Part shown: piece after piece, positions 48,201 through 62,200 of the stretch
Position numbering within the stretch: the stretch's first letter is position 1
Layout: every line of letters begins with the position of its first letter
Source of the DNA: Lepidodermella squamata
Taxonomy: Eukaryota > Gastrotricha
Assembly (NCBI GenBank): GCA_047495785.1
Contig: JBLDXI010000029.1
Coordinates: 2,170,001-2,234,000, forward strand
Reading direction: 5' to 3'
DNA: 64,000 nt
Made by a program: the position numbers and the translations under genes
Notes under the pieces: model-generated
The model's input: the letters and a program-made list of their open reading frames with translations, nothing else
Database searches by the model: none
What the model was told of the DNA's origin: nothing

Positions 48201-50949
48201 ACTCCGTTAGCATTCGTCGTAACGGCTGAGTAGAAGACATCGGAACTATTGGCCACATTCCCTCCGGCTAACTGACCGAGAAGAGTGAAAAAATTGTAGG
48301 AATAAGCCCCACGAGTCGCAGCGGTCAAATTGACCGAGAACACCTGGCGAGGGTTGCTCAACATGTGCACAACGTAAGCTTTAAAGGTGAACGGATCGAC
48401 ATCCATTGATCTCGGTGAATCCAAAGGTCCAGAGACAAAACCTGAGGTGGAGGTGATCATTGAATATTTTCAATCAAATCTAGATTGACTAACCTATTGA
48501 GGTGCAATTGTCAGTTGTAGCCAGGATGTTCCTGCTATTCGAGCTGGTGATGTCAGTAATCGATCGGTGACAGACTTTGTCGTTGGCAGTAAAGACCACC
48601 GAAGCGCCACTAAGGCCATCGTTTGGATCTTTAGCGCAACGACCATTGCTATCGAAAGCATAACCATCTGGGCACAGGCATTTGGCTTGTCCCTTGATGT
48701 TCACGCAAATGTAGAGGCAGCCGGCTGCGGCGCAGTTGACTGAAGCCGGTGCGGCTGGTTGCTCTTCGTAGTTGGTCATAGCTCGGTAAACTCCGAACAG
48801 TTGCTTGCTGTAAACGTTGATAATGTTGTTGCAGCAAGCTCCGGCGTTAGTCCGAGCAATAGCATAGGCAAAAAGGGTCGAATTTCCCGTGTCAAGTCGA
48901 GTAACCACAACAAGTGCATAAGTGTTCTAGAAAGGCTTGAGGTCAATAAAATTCAAAGTGAAGGACAAGTACTCACGCTGAATAGAGCCAATGACGCAAC
49001 TCGGCTATTGAAAATCGTGAATTCATCGGTTCCGATAGGTGAACTGTAAAGCATGGTTCCTTCGTAACTGAGGACATACATCTGCTTGGTAAACGCAATC
49101 CACACACTACCAAAACATTTACAAATTATTTAGGTCAACTCATAATGTCAAGTTGGTACTTTTTTGTTTGGAAATTCAACGCAATTGCACCAGGTAGAGG
49201 AGTGTCAGGGTTTCGGCTAAGCAGAGAGTCGCTGAAAACTGTCGTTGGGAAGGTGTAGAGCTTGGTAAACTCGCTGCCATCCATCAAAGTACGCCACAGT
49301 GATATCTGCTGCTGTCTTTCTTCGAAATCCAAGAAGAAAATGTACCCAGCAGCTGAGTCAAGGCGCAGGGCGTATCCTGCCAAGTTAGGTGCAACTCTGA
49401 TCGTTCGATACATGACTGTTGGTGCGCCCGAGCCAGTAGTTGGCTTGGGTGACAATGGCAAGATGCGCATCCATCTGAAGTTTGGATCGTACCAATAAAT
49501 GTTGTTACCGACCCAATCGTAACCCATGGATTTGATGTTACTTGATATGCCGCTGTAATGACCGGCTGTGTTAAACTGGCCATCGAGACCAGCACTCATG
49601 ATCTGGCGATATCTAAGGGCGGCGCTAAACATGCGCTGATTGGCCCAGTCGTAAGAAATCGCAGCGATATCACTGCTGATTGTGAAGAGCTGTTCACGCT
49701 GGGGCCGGCGTGTCCAAATAGCGGGGTCGCCACTCAGACGGTAGAAAAGGGTTGCTTCTTTAGCGAAAGAGACGTTGTAGACTGCATAGAAAACACCTGG
49801 GCCGTGTAGAGTGTCCTTAACACACGGATCGTCCGGTTGAGTGTTGTTAGCCTTGGAAATCGTGTAATAATCCATGCATTGGCACTTGGCGTTTCTGGCA
49901 CTATCAGGCAAGCAAATTTGATTGCACTCCAGACCTTGACACATACGTCTCGCATTAGGATCGTAATTGTAGTATTTGAAAGAGATGACATTAGTCGACA
50001 ATCCAATAGAAAATGGAATACGGAGGAATTGGTCCGTTAGGATTGTAACACCTTGAGCCGTATATTGCACTTTTTGTATAAAACCGGTGATCGTATTTGC
50101 GTAGTAAGCTATGCCATTCGCAACACTGATTTGCGTACAGGGTAGCTTGATAGTCGCCGGCCAAGGGTTACTATCTCCCAGTTTCATTGCCTCGATGTAG
50201 CCATCAATGCAGTAATACACGACGGTGTTTGTGCTATCGAACGCCAAACCATTCGCCCTTCCGCCGGCTCTGCGGCTAAAAGGGATGTTAGCCGCGAAAG
50301 TTCCGTTGATGAAGGTCGACAGGTACATGCCTCGAGTATCATTTAACTGCTGAGCTAAAACTCGATTGTTCGTCTTGTCCAGGAAGAAGGTTCCATCGAG
50401 ACGCTCGGTTTCGGCAAATAGCGATTTTATGCGCAAATCGTTGATTTCATTGAGGAGGGTGATTTCTATGACTAAACTGTAGCCACTGTCGTAGAAGAAC
50501 ATCACATCATATTCCGGATAAGCAATCAAATCTTTGGGATTCGAATCTGTAATCATTGGAAAATTAGAGGTTAGAAATTCATTTCAGTTTATAAACAAAC
50601 CATCGCGAAGTTGCTGCGTAAGGACAGGGCTTCCCATCGTCATGCTGGCCTTCCAGAGGCCTTTCTGTAAGGTTTGAGTGCTTGAAAAGTAGAACTGTTT
50701 AGTCAGCGGGTGAAATTCGACGTCCTCAATATTGCGGATTTCGCTCGGAACCGCGTAACTCGCCCAGGTCTGACCATTCAGGGAGTAATAAACCTTATAA
50801 GCCCCGCTCTCCTGTGTCAGATACAGCCACATATCTGCATAATAAAAATTCATAAATCGATAGGAAAAATTGCCGATCTAACCATCAGCTATGGCTGCAG
50901 TGAAGAAAAGGCAGCCGACTAGCAGCAGGCTAAGTCGCGCTGCAGACAT
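45293..50949 (-). CDS. LDL-receptor class B/EGF type I membrane protein
   Basis: Signal peptide MSAARLSLLLVGCLFFTAAI from the ATG at 50947-50949. About ten exons encode repeated YWTD-type propeller blades (NNIYWYDPNFRWMRIL, NLYISDQANKRLIVV, NRLYFTTGQNRSIF) separated by EGF-like Cys modules (CNQICLPDSARNAKCQC, CLYICVNIKGQAKCLCPDGY, CSDVCVPQTNGGKKCLC). A Thr/Val-rich linker (TTTRRIVTTRRTVV), a sushi/CCP module (about 45740-45935) and one helix (SGGAIAGIVIAVIILVALLG) follow. The cytoplasmic tail comes from a last exon that I place by joining FVWR to RYDVPSILHERFDAIRSG, ending at TGA 45293-45295; another frame through that exon does not look cytosolic. No LDLR class A repeats are seen, so it is not a classical lipoprotein receptor. 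A receptor or adhesion role is inferred. Paralogue at 56.2-64.0 kb. Confidence 0.82.
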
Positions 50950-51946
50950 CGCTCGGAGATTGGATCTTTGACACAAACGTAGATGACGACCCTATAAAAG
51001 AAATAGAAACATTGCGGGCCGGATGTGGAGTGGTTAGTGGGCAGGTATAGGTTTACAAAAAAACGCGTGCGTTAATACACTTGTGAGGGAGAGTAGAAAA
51101 AACACAAAAGCTAAAGTAAACACACAACAAATAATAAGTTGAAGTTGTACACTAAGCCGCGTCTTTTTAGTGCCATCACAGCTCCCATAGCTCGTGACGC
51201 ATACGAACGCATGAGGCAGCAATAACATGAGTTTTGTACTGCGGAATGAGTTTGCGCAAGTTGTATTGTTATTTACAGCATTAGCAACCGTGTTGCACGC
51301 CGGTCGCGGTTACATTCAAGCGTGTGCGGGTCAGAGAAGAGGAATCACTGCACTGTTTTTGTTGTCGCCGTCGCCGTTGTCGTCGTAGTTTTGATGGGGG
51401 AGCACAGGCGCAGCCTTGAACACAGCGACACCATCACTGTGTATGTTAGTGTGTGTTGAACCCTCATATGCTAAACCACCATATAGTCGTCGCCAATATC
51501 CTACGGCGTATAATTCACTAATCTATTAGTCATACCCCACCTGGTGCCAACATACTGAGCTACAAAAGCGTAACTTCCTAGCATTCCTACATCCCCATAT
51601 ACTGAATGAAAATTTACGTTAAGCCTTAATAAATGAGAGCGAAAACTTACGCAGTCCCAAATAAGCGAAATTGAAAGAACGGAATATCAATGCGGCCAGT
51701 GAAAGGCTATTGATAGTTCTTTTAGGCGGATTTTTTATTCATTTTATTTTACTTTACGTTTTTTTGTGTATGATTCATCTTTCATCTTTCTGGAATATGT
51801 GATAGCGGTTCGGCGTTCAAAAGCTGGAGTCACGACTTTCGTGGGTGTGAATAGCCATTCTCAGGTTTTTAATATCTTCCACAAAAACAACGTGGTCACA
51901 TCAGGCTGGAAGTGATAATAATCAGTTTTATTGCTGTAATAAATTG
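50950..51946. other. Intergenic region upstream of the LDLR-B gene
   Basis: About 1 kb between the convertase gene's end and the LDLR-B start on the minus strand. It includes a CG/TT-rich patch (GTTGTCGCCGTCGCCGTTGT, about 51360) and possibly an untranslated 5' exon, since several GT and AG sites occur. No protein or RNA gene is supported. Confidence 0.4.
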
Positions 51947-54352
51947 CTAGCAATTACTGGCTGTGCCAGGCCTTCTTATTTCAATCATTGGAACATTGTT
52001 CGAAAGAGTTGCGACCGTGCCGTGAATCTGTTCTTCCGGAACATAATGAACTGTTGGTTCCCGTTTTCTATTTAAAGGAATAATTGAATGGATTAATGAC
52101 TAATCAAGTTTCTCTACTTACCTGTTGCACTGATATACCGCGAGTAACAACAGAAGACCTGCAATCACAAATGCTACCCCGCATGCTGCGAAGAGAACAT
52201 CATCGTAATGATTTGAACTGTCTTCGATCTGAGGGCCAAACGTGTTTCCATTGACCCTAGAAGGAAAAGTTACTAAGAAAGATTTCCTGAATCTTCTTGA
52301 AATACCTCGATCGATTGCTGCCTGGAGTTGATGGAGCAGTAACGTTATAGGGAAGTCTGAATTCAAGAAATTACATTATTGCCACAGAAGCTTCTAAGTC
52401 CATCATGAAATTACTTATATCCAGAGTAGCTTTGCGTTCCGTATAGCAGCAACTGCCACTGACTGATAGTTCCTTTATTAGTATTATTTCTCGCATTGGA
52501 TATTTCGATCTTCCAAGAACCGAAGGAATTCTCGCCCCAAAACTGGACAGACGTAAAGGACCAATTTGAGATCTTTGCTCGTTGACAGTCATTAGTCCTT
52601 GGCGGTAAAATTCTTGAAGCAGTTCCGCTTGGTGATACTAGAACAATATTCAGGTCCCCACGACAGGTCATCTCAGCAGTTATCTGAAGCTGGACATGTT
52701 CCAGATGAAAAACAGAATTCTCCCTACCATTATCACAAGTCTTCATATCAGCAGTTAGCAAGGTTTTCCCATTCGGAACATGCAGGTAAGTTGCTTGATT
52801 TCTCACAGATCGACAAATCAATTGCTCCGGTACGTTTTGCCACAACAATGCGTGCTCAACAAGAGCGAGTCCATCCAAGAGACCGAAACCATAGCGGCTG
52901 CTAACCTTTTTTCCAACTCTACAATAAAATTAAGAATTACGCGCGGAAAATGAATCAGTGGGCAAGTAGACATACCCGTTTATAATCCATTCAGCATCGA
53001 GAAGTGGTGATTTTCTCGAAGTTTCCACAATTATATGCTGAACATCTCGCCATGACAATCGAGGATTTGCCTCAAGCATAAGAGCAAACATGCCTGCAGC
53101 CAGAGCAGCTGATGCCGATGTGCCAGAATGCGAATTGGTGCAGCTATTGTTAACATCCGTCGTTACTATCTGCCGATCAGTTTCTGAATTACCAGAACTG
53201 TATGTTGTCGTAAGGGTCGATGCGCATTCCTCGAGATACCAAGGCTTCAGACCTTTCTCCGTTGTCGAGCTGACGGAAATCGTGTAAATCGAACTTGCGT
53301 ATCCGTCAAACGCGCAACTGTCCTCGTAAGCTCCGCCGTTACCCGAGGCCCAAACGTAAATGCTTCCAAGACCACCCCGGCCATTTGTAACACCTTGGAG
53401 CAAGGCTTTACTCGCTAGTACGCCTGGCATGTCTAGAGATCTGCCGTCATCATTTGGCCCCCAACTTGCCGAGTAGATATCGACGTGTTGGGGGTTGTGT
53501 GAAAGAGCCGCGGCTTCAATGGCGTCGGTTATTGGCCCATCAAGCATGCGAACCCCGCCGATTCTGGCGTTGAAAGCTGCCCCAACGGAGCATACGCTGT
53601 TATTAGCAGTTGCCACTATCTCGCCGGCACATCTTGTTCCGTGGTGATTCGGTTTAGCTACGTCCAATCGTGGTGTTGGGTCGCTGTCATTGCCGTTCAG
53701 GTCCCAGCTAGCTGCTGGGTCATAGTTCCTGGCCAAATCGGGATGATCCTTCTCCAAACCTTTAAATGTAAGTTATTTCCAAATTGAGATAAAAATTCGA
53801 ATTCTAACCATCATCTAAAATAGCCACGACAACATTCTTCCCTGTGTATCCTTTCTGCCAAACTTGTTGCACATTCATGCCGAGTTCGCCATCTTGAGCT
53901 AGATGCCACGTGTTTGGCCATTGAGGATCATTGAAACTAACAAGTGATCTCTTCACCCTTTTCTTAGGAATTTGCAGCTCGTAGAAACCAACTTCATCGT
54001 GCACTTTCAATTTGCTGTCAACTTGGGATAGCCATTCGACACTGTGTCGAATTATTTCTCGTTTCGAGAGTCTGTTTGAGCTGTTAGTTGCCGCTTTCAG
54101 GAAAGGAGGTATGCCTTCGAAGATGAAGGCATTAAGAGATCCAACCTAAAATTGTTCGTATGCTTGTGTGGTTGTATATCAAGATTTACCTACCTGTCCT
54201 TTAAAGGTAAGCCCGACTTCTTGAGCTATTTTCTTAGCATTATCTATACCACCTTCAACCTCAATTGCCCATTGTTGTAGCGGAAATGATGAGACCAGCG
54301 TTGATAGTGATATCACAAATAAAATAGCGAAAATACTTAGCAATGAACGCAT
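51947..54352 (-). CDS. Furin/kexin-type proprotein convertase, type I membrane
   Basis: Signal peptide [20 protein letters not shown], then a propeptide ([33 protein letters not shown]) ending in the self-cleavage site KKRVKR before [16 protein letters not shown]. The subtilase triad is complete: VVVAILDDG (Asp), [10 protein letters not shown] (His), [14 protein letters not shown] (Ser), with the oxyanion Asn in WASGNGG. The P domain follows ([46 protein letters not shown]). A stalk, one helix ([20 protein letters not shown]) and a tail of about 45 residues (joined by an intron: QCNR to [13 protein letters not shown]) end at TAG 51947-51949. It lacks the Cys-rich furin repeats. It should cleave precursors after basic pairs in the trans-Golgi and beyond. 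It resembles C. elegans kpc-1/bli-4 type enzymes; the exact orthologue is not decided. Confidence 0.9.
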
Positions 54353-54782
54353 ATTTAGGTGAGAATAATTTTTTACTTTAATTCAGCTAGTGCTTAGTTT
54401 TATTTTGCGACTTGTCTCACATCGTAATCTTAGTTGTCACGCAAAATGTAGAACATCTGTAGTGCTCTAGGAATCATCGGTACATTTCTTTTACAAATTT
54501 AGGTCTAAATTTTCGGAATGAATGAGGAAGGTATGAGCATGTATTTTCTGAATATTCTCAGAGACATTGGCAACTTCTAGGTTTTGTAAACCCCGCCCAT
54601 CCCCAGCTTCGACAGATTTAACCCACATGATAACCTTTGTTATATCAACTTGAAATTGCTATGAAAAAAGCCGGCACAACCAACAAGACTATAATGCTGT
54701 GATTTATAGTTTTATCGTACGAAACATCTATCACTGCGTAGTAGGACTGTCATAAGGCAAAGAAGTCATTTTGGTGAGTTTC
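54353..54782. other. Intergenic region
   Basis: 430 bp between the bZIP gene end and the convertase start (both minus strand). It should hold the convertase promoter. Nothing else identified. Confidence 0.4.
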
Positions 54783-55450
54783 TCATCTGGATGACGTTGA
54801 ATTTGCCAAAGCCTGGGCTGCCAGTGTTTCCAAGATTGCAGCCTCGCTGCGCAGTTGAGATGCTCGGTCATCGTCGACCCGACATCCGGAAGCAATGTGG
54901 CTTTCGATAATTTCCCAGTTCTTCTTCGTAACATCTCGCAGGCTGACAATAGCTTCGAGCAACGCTTTCTTTTTCCGCTGCATCTCATCAACTTGTTTCG
55001 TCAATTCCTCAATCATCTTCTGCTTCTTTTCACGACACCTTCTAGCCGCTTCGCGATTTTTCCCCTTCTTGATTTCCACTGGATCGTCCTGCTGAAAACG
55101 TTAACATAAATTTGATGTTAATAAAATTCAAAATTATCACTCACATCGGTAATTCCGACCATGTTCAAGTTGGAGCAAGATGACTGTCGGCTGCTCATTG
55201 CAGATGAAGCAGTTGAGAAACCGGATGTTCCTGAGTAATCGGCATCACTCGCTGTTCCTTTGCTGCTAGTTTCACTGATTTGACGGCCTAGCAGCTTAAA
55301 AACCTCATTCATCACCGGTGTATCGATGACTTTGCTGGTAGCATCGCCCATTACTCGGTCCCAATCCTCGACCAACCCGTCAGTCAGCGAGCTCTGTCGC
55401 ACAATCAGTTGGGGCAAAGGTAGGGAAGCTGGTCTTCCTATATCAGACAT
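54783..55450 (-). CDS. bZIP transcription factor (Jun/Fos/ATF-like)
   Basis: Two exons. Exon 1 (about 55143-55450) encodes a Ser/Thr-rich regulatory part (MSDIGRPASLPLPQLIVRQ, SGFSTASSAMSSRQSSCSNL). An intron of 52 bp joins GITD to QDDPVEIKKGKNREAARRC. Exon 2 carries the basic region with the NxxAAxxCR signature (KNREAARRCREKKQKM) followed by a leucine-zipper-like heptad series (IEELTKQVDEMQRKKKALLE, AIVSLRDVTKKNWEII). The zipper is short, with Leu, Val, Met, Ala and Ile at the a and d positions, so it probably works as a heterodimer. It ends with a Ala/Leu/Glu-rich helix (LRSEAAILETLAAQAL). About 200 residues, closest in form to small JDP/ATF3/BATF proteins; no named orthologue is claimed. 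Confidence 0.8.
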
Positions 55451-56226
55451 TATTCAAAATTCTCACCGCGCGTTGTAAAAAATGTTGGTGAAATGACGAA
55501 GGTTGTGAAAAAACGTGCTTAAGTACAACGAGAAACGTGTGAGCATAAAAAATTGTCGCTACATGGGGAAATGCTGCATTCTTCTTACGTTAAAATGACT
55601 CATCTTCGAAATACAACGGAAGTTAGGCAACAAATTTTGAGTCCGCTGCCAAGCTTCTTGTTATTTTAGGCTGCATACTTTTTGAAGAAAGATCTTCGGT
55701 CAAGAATGAACCTTTCCCTGACGAAAGATTCAACTGTCCAAAACTGACACTAGCCATTTGCTAAACCTTCAATACCGCCCTAGCGGGAGTTGAGGCTACA
55801 GTCACTCGAATCCAGGACTTCGCTGCCTTCAAAATTAGAGTATGCCAAATGGGTGTTAAAGAGCGTTATGTTGCATGTATGGAGCATATACTGCGGGATG
55901 TTGACAATATTTTTTAATAAATGAGTTCCATCCGGAAAGTTGTATGGCTTGACAGGACTACAATTTTGGTTTCACATTTGGCCAAGCAACAACACTTCGC
56001 ATCTACACGAAAAATGACACGATGTAGGGTTCTGATGAGTCATCAACCAAATTATTACAACATTTTTATTAAAACGGATGAAACAATGGATGCGAAATTT
56101 TCAACTTCATTTTCTCTAACATACTAGAAAAAGTAATAACTTTTATATATGAATGACACGACACTTTTGGTGGCGGTTCAGCTAAACCTTGGGGGTTAAC
56201 CGCAGTTTTCGAGGTTAACCGAGACT
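55451..56226. other. Intergenic region
   Basis: About 775 bp between the end of the LDLR-B paralogue and the bZIP start. AATAAA on the minus strand near 56070 could end the LDLR-B transcript. Short frames here have no recognisable content. Confidence 0.45.
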
Positions 56227-59200
56227 TTAGCTCCCATCGCAGTTGTAGCCATCGATCGGATCATGGGACCCAAACGGGCATTTGCAAGCCACCTTGAAAT
56301 TCGGCATCGGAATGCAAATATGGCTGCAAATTATCTTTTGATCCGGGTGATGGCATGGGGTCGTAAAATTGCCCTTATCATCGTGCTCGCGGCTGAAAAC
56401 GGCCAGGCCGTTGAGACCGGTGAAAAACGACCCGCCAATGACGCCCTTCTTTTGTTTGGTTTTCAAATCGAAAACGTGGACACCGCGATGTTGCCAATCA
56501 GTCGCTAGCAGGTAGTTGCCATACACCTGAACGCCGTAGATGAACGACGGGTCTTTATCGCTTCCCTCAGTTGCGAACAGCTGCGGGCCGTTTTCGATGT
56601 TTTTCAGCTCGACGTACATAATCGAGCGATTTTGGCCGGTTGAGAAGTAGAGACGGTCGGTTTCGTAGTCGATCGATAGTTCGTAAATCCAGGGCACGGT
56701 TTTCGTCTTGTCCTGGCCGGTCGCTGAGAAGTAGACGACTCGGGTGCAGTTTTGGCCGTTCGGGAAGCAGCGCATAATAGCGGACCAGGTGCTGGGCTGG
56801 GCATTCGAGCCGCTAGCAGTCGCTGGGGTAGTCACGTTTCGAGTAGCAAAGTAGATGTGCCTTGAATAGAAAAAAATTGTCCATAATGAATTAATAATTC
56901 AGTAATTTATGATCACGCAAATATTTGAAAGTTACTGGCAATGTGGATAGATTTTCAGCTTTTCATAGCAAAACGATGGAACCCGGGATTTATTTCACAT
57001 CAAATTATCCATCTAAAATTATTTCTATCAGCTCTGTTTTGAAATGAAAATCAAGGTGGCATGAATTTATTTGAGAAAATCTTGTTTTGGGACCCCATGG
57101 TTTCTTTTTAATGGTCAAAAATTATTCAATTAAATGGATTTTTCAATGAATTTTTGAATCGACGTTCCTACGCTTACACCCATCTAAAATTAAAATCCAC
57201 CAATGCGTGATAGCAGGGCATCTACCTGAAAATTTTCGGTGAAAAAAGCAAAATTAGGGACACAATAAACACGTCGCCAAGAATTTAAATCGCAGGTCTT
57301 TTCTTCTCTTTGCTTCAAAATAAAACCCACATTTCTAATCATTAATCTCGAAACTAGCGGTTGCATAGGCAACACAGAGTCTAAAATTACCGGCTGATAA
57401 TTCAGCGTTTTTAGATTGCAAAAAATCCGGAAAAATATTTAAAAAATCTCAGAATAAGCAGGAAAATTACAAATCAACTTGCCGACCTTAGCTTGCAATT
57501 TCTAATCTAAAGATGGGAAATGTTGGAGAAAATATCAGAAGAATACTTTAACCCTCAGCAAATTTATTCTTTTCGTCAGCAAGTGTTAACCGATTAATAA
57601 TTAATAATTTATACTATTAGTTGCAATGAGTTAGAGCCATTACAACGCGCTTAGCAAGTTTTTTAGCAGCAATTTTATAGCAAATGTTTCGCCTAATCCA
57701 GTGCTCCGCAAACTGTTTTCACCGTCGGCATTTTTGGCGGCCGGAAAGCCTTAGGCCGCAGGTGCGATTAGACTGACGCCCGCACTGACATTGATGCTCT
57801 TTCATCGGCCGCACAGCTTTTTCAAGCTTTGTTAAATTTTTCTTTAACAAATTTTCGCTCGCGAGAGTTTGATTACGCTTAGCTAAGGCAGGTTTATTAG
57901 TTTCCACAGGCCTTGAAATCGTCAACGACACATAAGCCAACTGCTTCGTTACAAGTAAAGACTAGTAAAGTCAAGAGAAGCGATTTCTGCGATGGTACCA
58001 AAACCTTTTTACTCAACGGGCCACTGTTGTGACTCGCGGATTCAGGGTGCGAGGAAGTACCGGGGTGATGGGGCGTCGCGACACCCCAGCTTTGAGATGC
58101 CAATCACAGGAATAAAAAAAACCGCGTGTCCCTCGGCTGAGGACTCGGGGCGAACTTCCTCGACGACCGATGACAGCGATGATCCAGAGACCTCCAGTGC
58201 GGGTCCGGCCTTTCGCGATCGAACTGGGACGGTCTGAGCCACTCAGGGAAACAGCTCGGTACTCACCCGGAATCTCATCAATTCGGACGATTTGTTGAAT
58301 GGATGCATAATTTTCGGCAAGCCTTCACACAAACAAGCACGCGCGTGACAAAAATTCGAAAAATAATAATTTGAAAATTATTAACACTTGCTGAGGAGAA
58401 AAATACGTTTGCTGAAGAAATAAAATAGGTTCTGACGAAAACAGAAGTTGCTGAACAAAAACACAATTTTCTGAAGAAAAGAATAAATTTGCTGAGAGAA
58501 AAAGGTAGGTCCAAATATCACAATACCAAGTTTTTCAAATTTTGACTATCAGTCCAGCTATTTCTCAAATTTAAATTTTTTTGTAAAGATGATCATTGCC
58601 AATAATATTCGTTAATTTCTGATTTTTCGAAACTTTAAATTTCACATTTTAAAATAACTATTCAATTCTTCATCATTTACATTCGATCTGGTCTCCGGTC
58701 CATGACAACGCCGTAGAAACTGGTGTATTGATCGGCTTGATACAGGATTGTCGTGTAATTTTTACTTTCCATGTCAAAAGCGGCGACATAGTGACCCTCG
58801 CGGTGGGTGTAGAACAGCAAGCGCGATTCGTGGTCGACAAACAGACCGTACACTTTGTTGCCTGTAGCCAGGAAAATTTCAAAAATATAATTAGAAACGA
58901 TAAAACAAATATGCAGCGCTAATTATTGGAGGTCAGTCGCTAGTATTGTTATTAAGGTGGCTGCTAATTATCGATCACCGTCGACCGCCCACATCCGGTA
59001 AAGCACTCAGCCGCCCGTTGTTAAGCAGCGCTACTGGCTTAATAAAAGCAGCTCGAGGCCATCGATGTCTCTCATTTGACAACAACAGGAAGATTGAATT
59101 CAAATGAAATACAACAAAATGAGAGGAAGTGTGACATTTCACATCCAGGGTCTGATAATTAAAAGGCACGACAATTACAGCAAGCTAAAGCGTTTGCAAC

Positions 59201-62200
59201 GCAAATTAAGCTGAATTTGATTGAAAATTAAAAGGCGGCTCTAAAACTAGAAGCCTCAACTTTCAATCAACTCGCAGAGTACAACGTTTAGAAATGAGAA
59301 AATAATCAGGATTCTGATTTCAACACGTCGTTGATTGCCAATAAGTAATTAAAGATAATTGAGATTACGCCAAAATTAGTTTTCAACCAAAAATTCAGTC
59401 CGCAGTCCGAAGGTAATAAATGAATTTAAATTCGAAAATGAATTTATTATTTTTCGAGATATAGCGATAAGAACCCAATTTTTTGTTTATTTCAAAATTT
59501 GCAAAAAAATCGATAATTTCAATTTTTAATTCCTATTTATGTGTTGGCTATATAATTTTCAGAAATTCCGCCTTTCAAATAATTCACTGGATTTCGCCAC
59601 TTCGGACTGCAACAAAGGCTTAATCTTAAACTTCATCATCGAAATTCAAACTTGAAAGTATGAAAGAAGGCGCACGAAAAGCAATTCATAGGTTACTTCA
59701 TAGCTTTCAACGCTTTTTGATATCAATTCCGTTGCCTTTCGAAAAAACCTGACTTGTCAACGTCATGCGGGTTGCAGCTATAGACAACAATGCATACATA
59801 CATTATACGTGAATGAACAAGGCATGTCGTTGTTATTAATTGATTATTCAACAATAGCGATGTTACGATAACCCCTGTATTGTAACGTTTTCACCCCGCG
59901 CGTGATTTGCATTAAGGCCGCGCATCACTCACCTAGGTGAACCACAGTCTCCTCCATGTGACCCTGGTCAGGATCGCGCGCCATTTGCGTCTGCGGGTTC
60001 ACGCGGATTATCGAGCCGCGTTCATGATCGCCGAAATATATATCCGACGTGAGGGCGTCGAATGCGACCGAGTACGGCCGCGCCTTAGCGTGGATGAACA
60101 GCGCGGACAGGTTGTTTTGAACCGTGAATGAAAAGTCGCCTTTTGCCGACTGTTCCACGGTGTTCAGCGGCAGCATGAATATTTTATGGCGATAGTCGTC
60201 GACGCTGATAATCGCGCCATCGTTAAGCAGGTCGATGGGCCGCGGAGCGCAGTGCCGATGGTCCGGCATGAGTACCATGCCGTCGGTACACGCGCAGTGC
60301 GACGTGCAGGCATTGCTGTTCCACGAGGCGAGGCACAAATGCTCGCATCGGCCGTGCTCCAAATCGGCGCAAATGTCCTGGTACGCTGTAAATTTGAAAC
60401 GATAATTAAAAATTAAACTGATCAGGTCGCGGCTTGTTTAATCAAATATGATCGTGACTCGAGCGATGTTAACATAAAAAATTAACGGAGGATCGCTGCT
60501 ATAGCAGAGTTGAGCGTGGTATCGTTCAGCTGAACGGCTCAATATTCATATTTAAAAGCAACGTTAGATCCTCAAAAGTTGGATTGTATGAAAGTCAAGA
60601 AACCTATTATAGGTATTGAATAATTTCAATGATTTTTGAAAACGTGTTTAAAATTTAAAAATAAATTGATCAGAAAATTCATAAAACGTGAAAGAAATTA
60701 CAGAATTGTTGTGGATGCTTTCGATAAAGCGAAAAAAGATAAAACTAGGGAATTTCGGCTATTATTTAAAAATAATTTTGGTTTTCTAGTGATCACTTCC
60801 TGAAACTTCGCTAAAATTTCAGCAAGCTATTTCTATATCAGAGCATCACGAATTTTGGTCAATATTTAGATAAATCATTGAAATTGCATAGCAAAATTGA
60901 TGTGAATTATCTAATTAAAATTGTTGAAAATACTAACCAAGATTTGATGGATTTGTGTTGATCTCAGCTTGCGTATCAGTGCTCGCATTTCGGAACAAAT
61001 ACGGATTCACAACAGCTAGTGATTTGATAGGTCCACGCGGTAGGGTAACTTTCCGCAACTGAATCTCCTGGTCGACAGCCGCGCCCATCGAGTTCGACGT
61101 GTACAACTTCAAATCCGAATTCGACCAGGACGAGAACATCAAAATACGCTGGTAGACTGCAAATTGCGAGACATTAGCAATAGCGAATTGCGAATACGCT
61201 ATTGTTGGTTGTTGGCATTGGGAAAACGGCGGCAGACGGCGTAGATTGTACCAACCGAGTCTATTCGCCGGCTGCTCCAGGAACAACAGGGTGGTATTTG
61301 CGTAGGACACCTGCATTTGAGCAACATTGCCTTGAACAGTTCCTAGAACACACTCGCCAGTTGCGTCGAGGTTTAACTGACTGATCGTGCTCAAATTTGT
61401 CGCGTTCGAATAAGTAGCCCAGTACAATTTTCGTCGCATCGCGTCAACGACCAGGCTGGTGATATTAACGTCCTCCTTAATCAAAGCAGGGAAGTGATAG
61501 TTATCTCTCAAAACCACTAAGCTGCGAGAAGATTGATCAGCGATATAGAGATTTCGGCCAAGCCAATCGAAAGCTAAGGCAACAACTGAATTTCCCGAGT
61601 AGAAAACTTCCGATTCATCCGGGGCCCCGTCATTCATCATTCCTAGCGTAGGAATAGATATCCAGTCGAAAACTTGACTAGCCTGGCGTAGCCGCAGGTT
61701 GTAAATCGCGGCTGGCATGTGATTTTGCTGGACGGCGTAAATTCGATAGGCAAAGTGGTCTGGTTCCATGATATTGTACTGCTTTTTACCTGAGGAATTT
61801 ACAGAAAACGCACCTTAATATTTGAAATTGTTTAAATGTTGGCAGCAGAGAAAGGATGTTAAAAAAACAAAACAGAAAAGAAAACTTTGTAGTCGCAAAT
61901 TTAAAATTAAACTGTTAGGTATTAGGTACTAGAAAATAAATCGACTTTACATATTTTGAAGCTTTGCATAGCTTTACTTATTAGCAATAAGGCCGATGGA
62001 TTTTGATTTCTTAAAGCATTGTAGGCCGGGTTTGCAGGGTCAAAGTACAACTCTAAAAATAGCGCGTGACGGTTAAAAATAGCACTATGTACTCTGTAAC
62101 GTTCTATGTGTAGCCTTATTGTTCAAATTTTCGTCATTTTTTTAAACTATTTTAGAAATTCCACTATTAAAATAACCCAGCTTTCTCAAGCTACTTTTCA

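Noticed and set aside
57719-58242. Overlapping short frames in a long LDLR-B intron taken as a nested gene
   Set aside because: The frames lack a convincing ATG with signal or domain, and joins between them are not supported by good splice sites.
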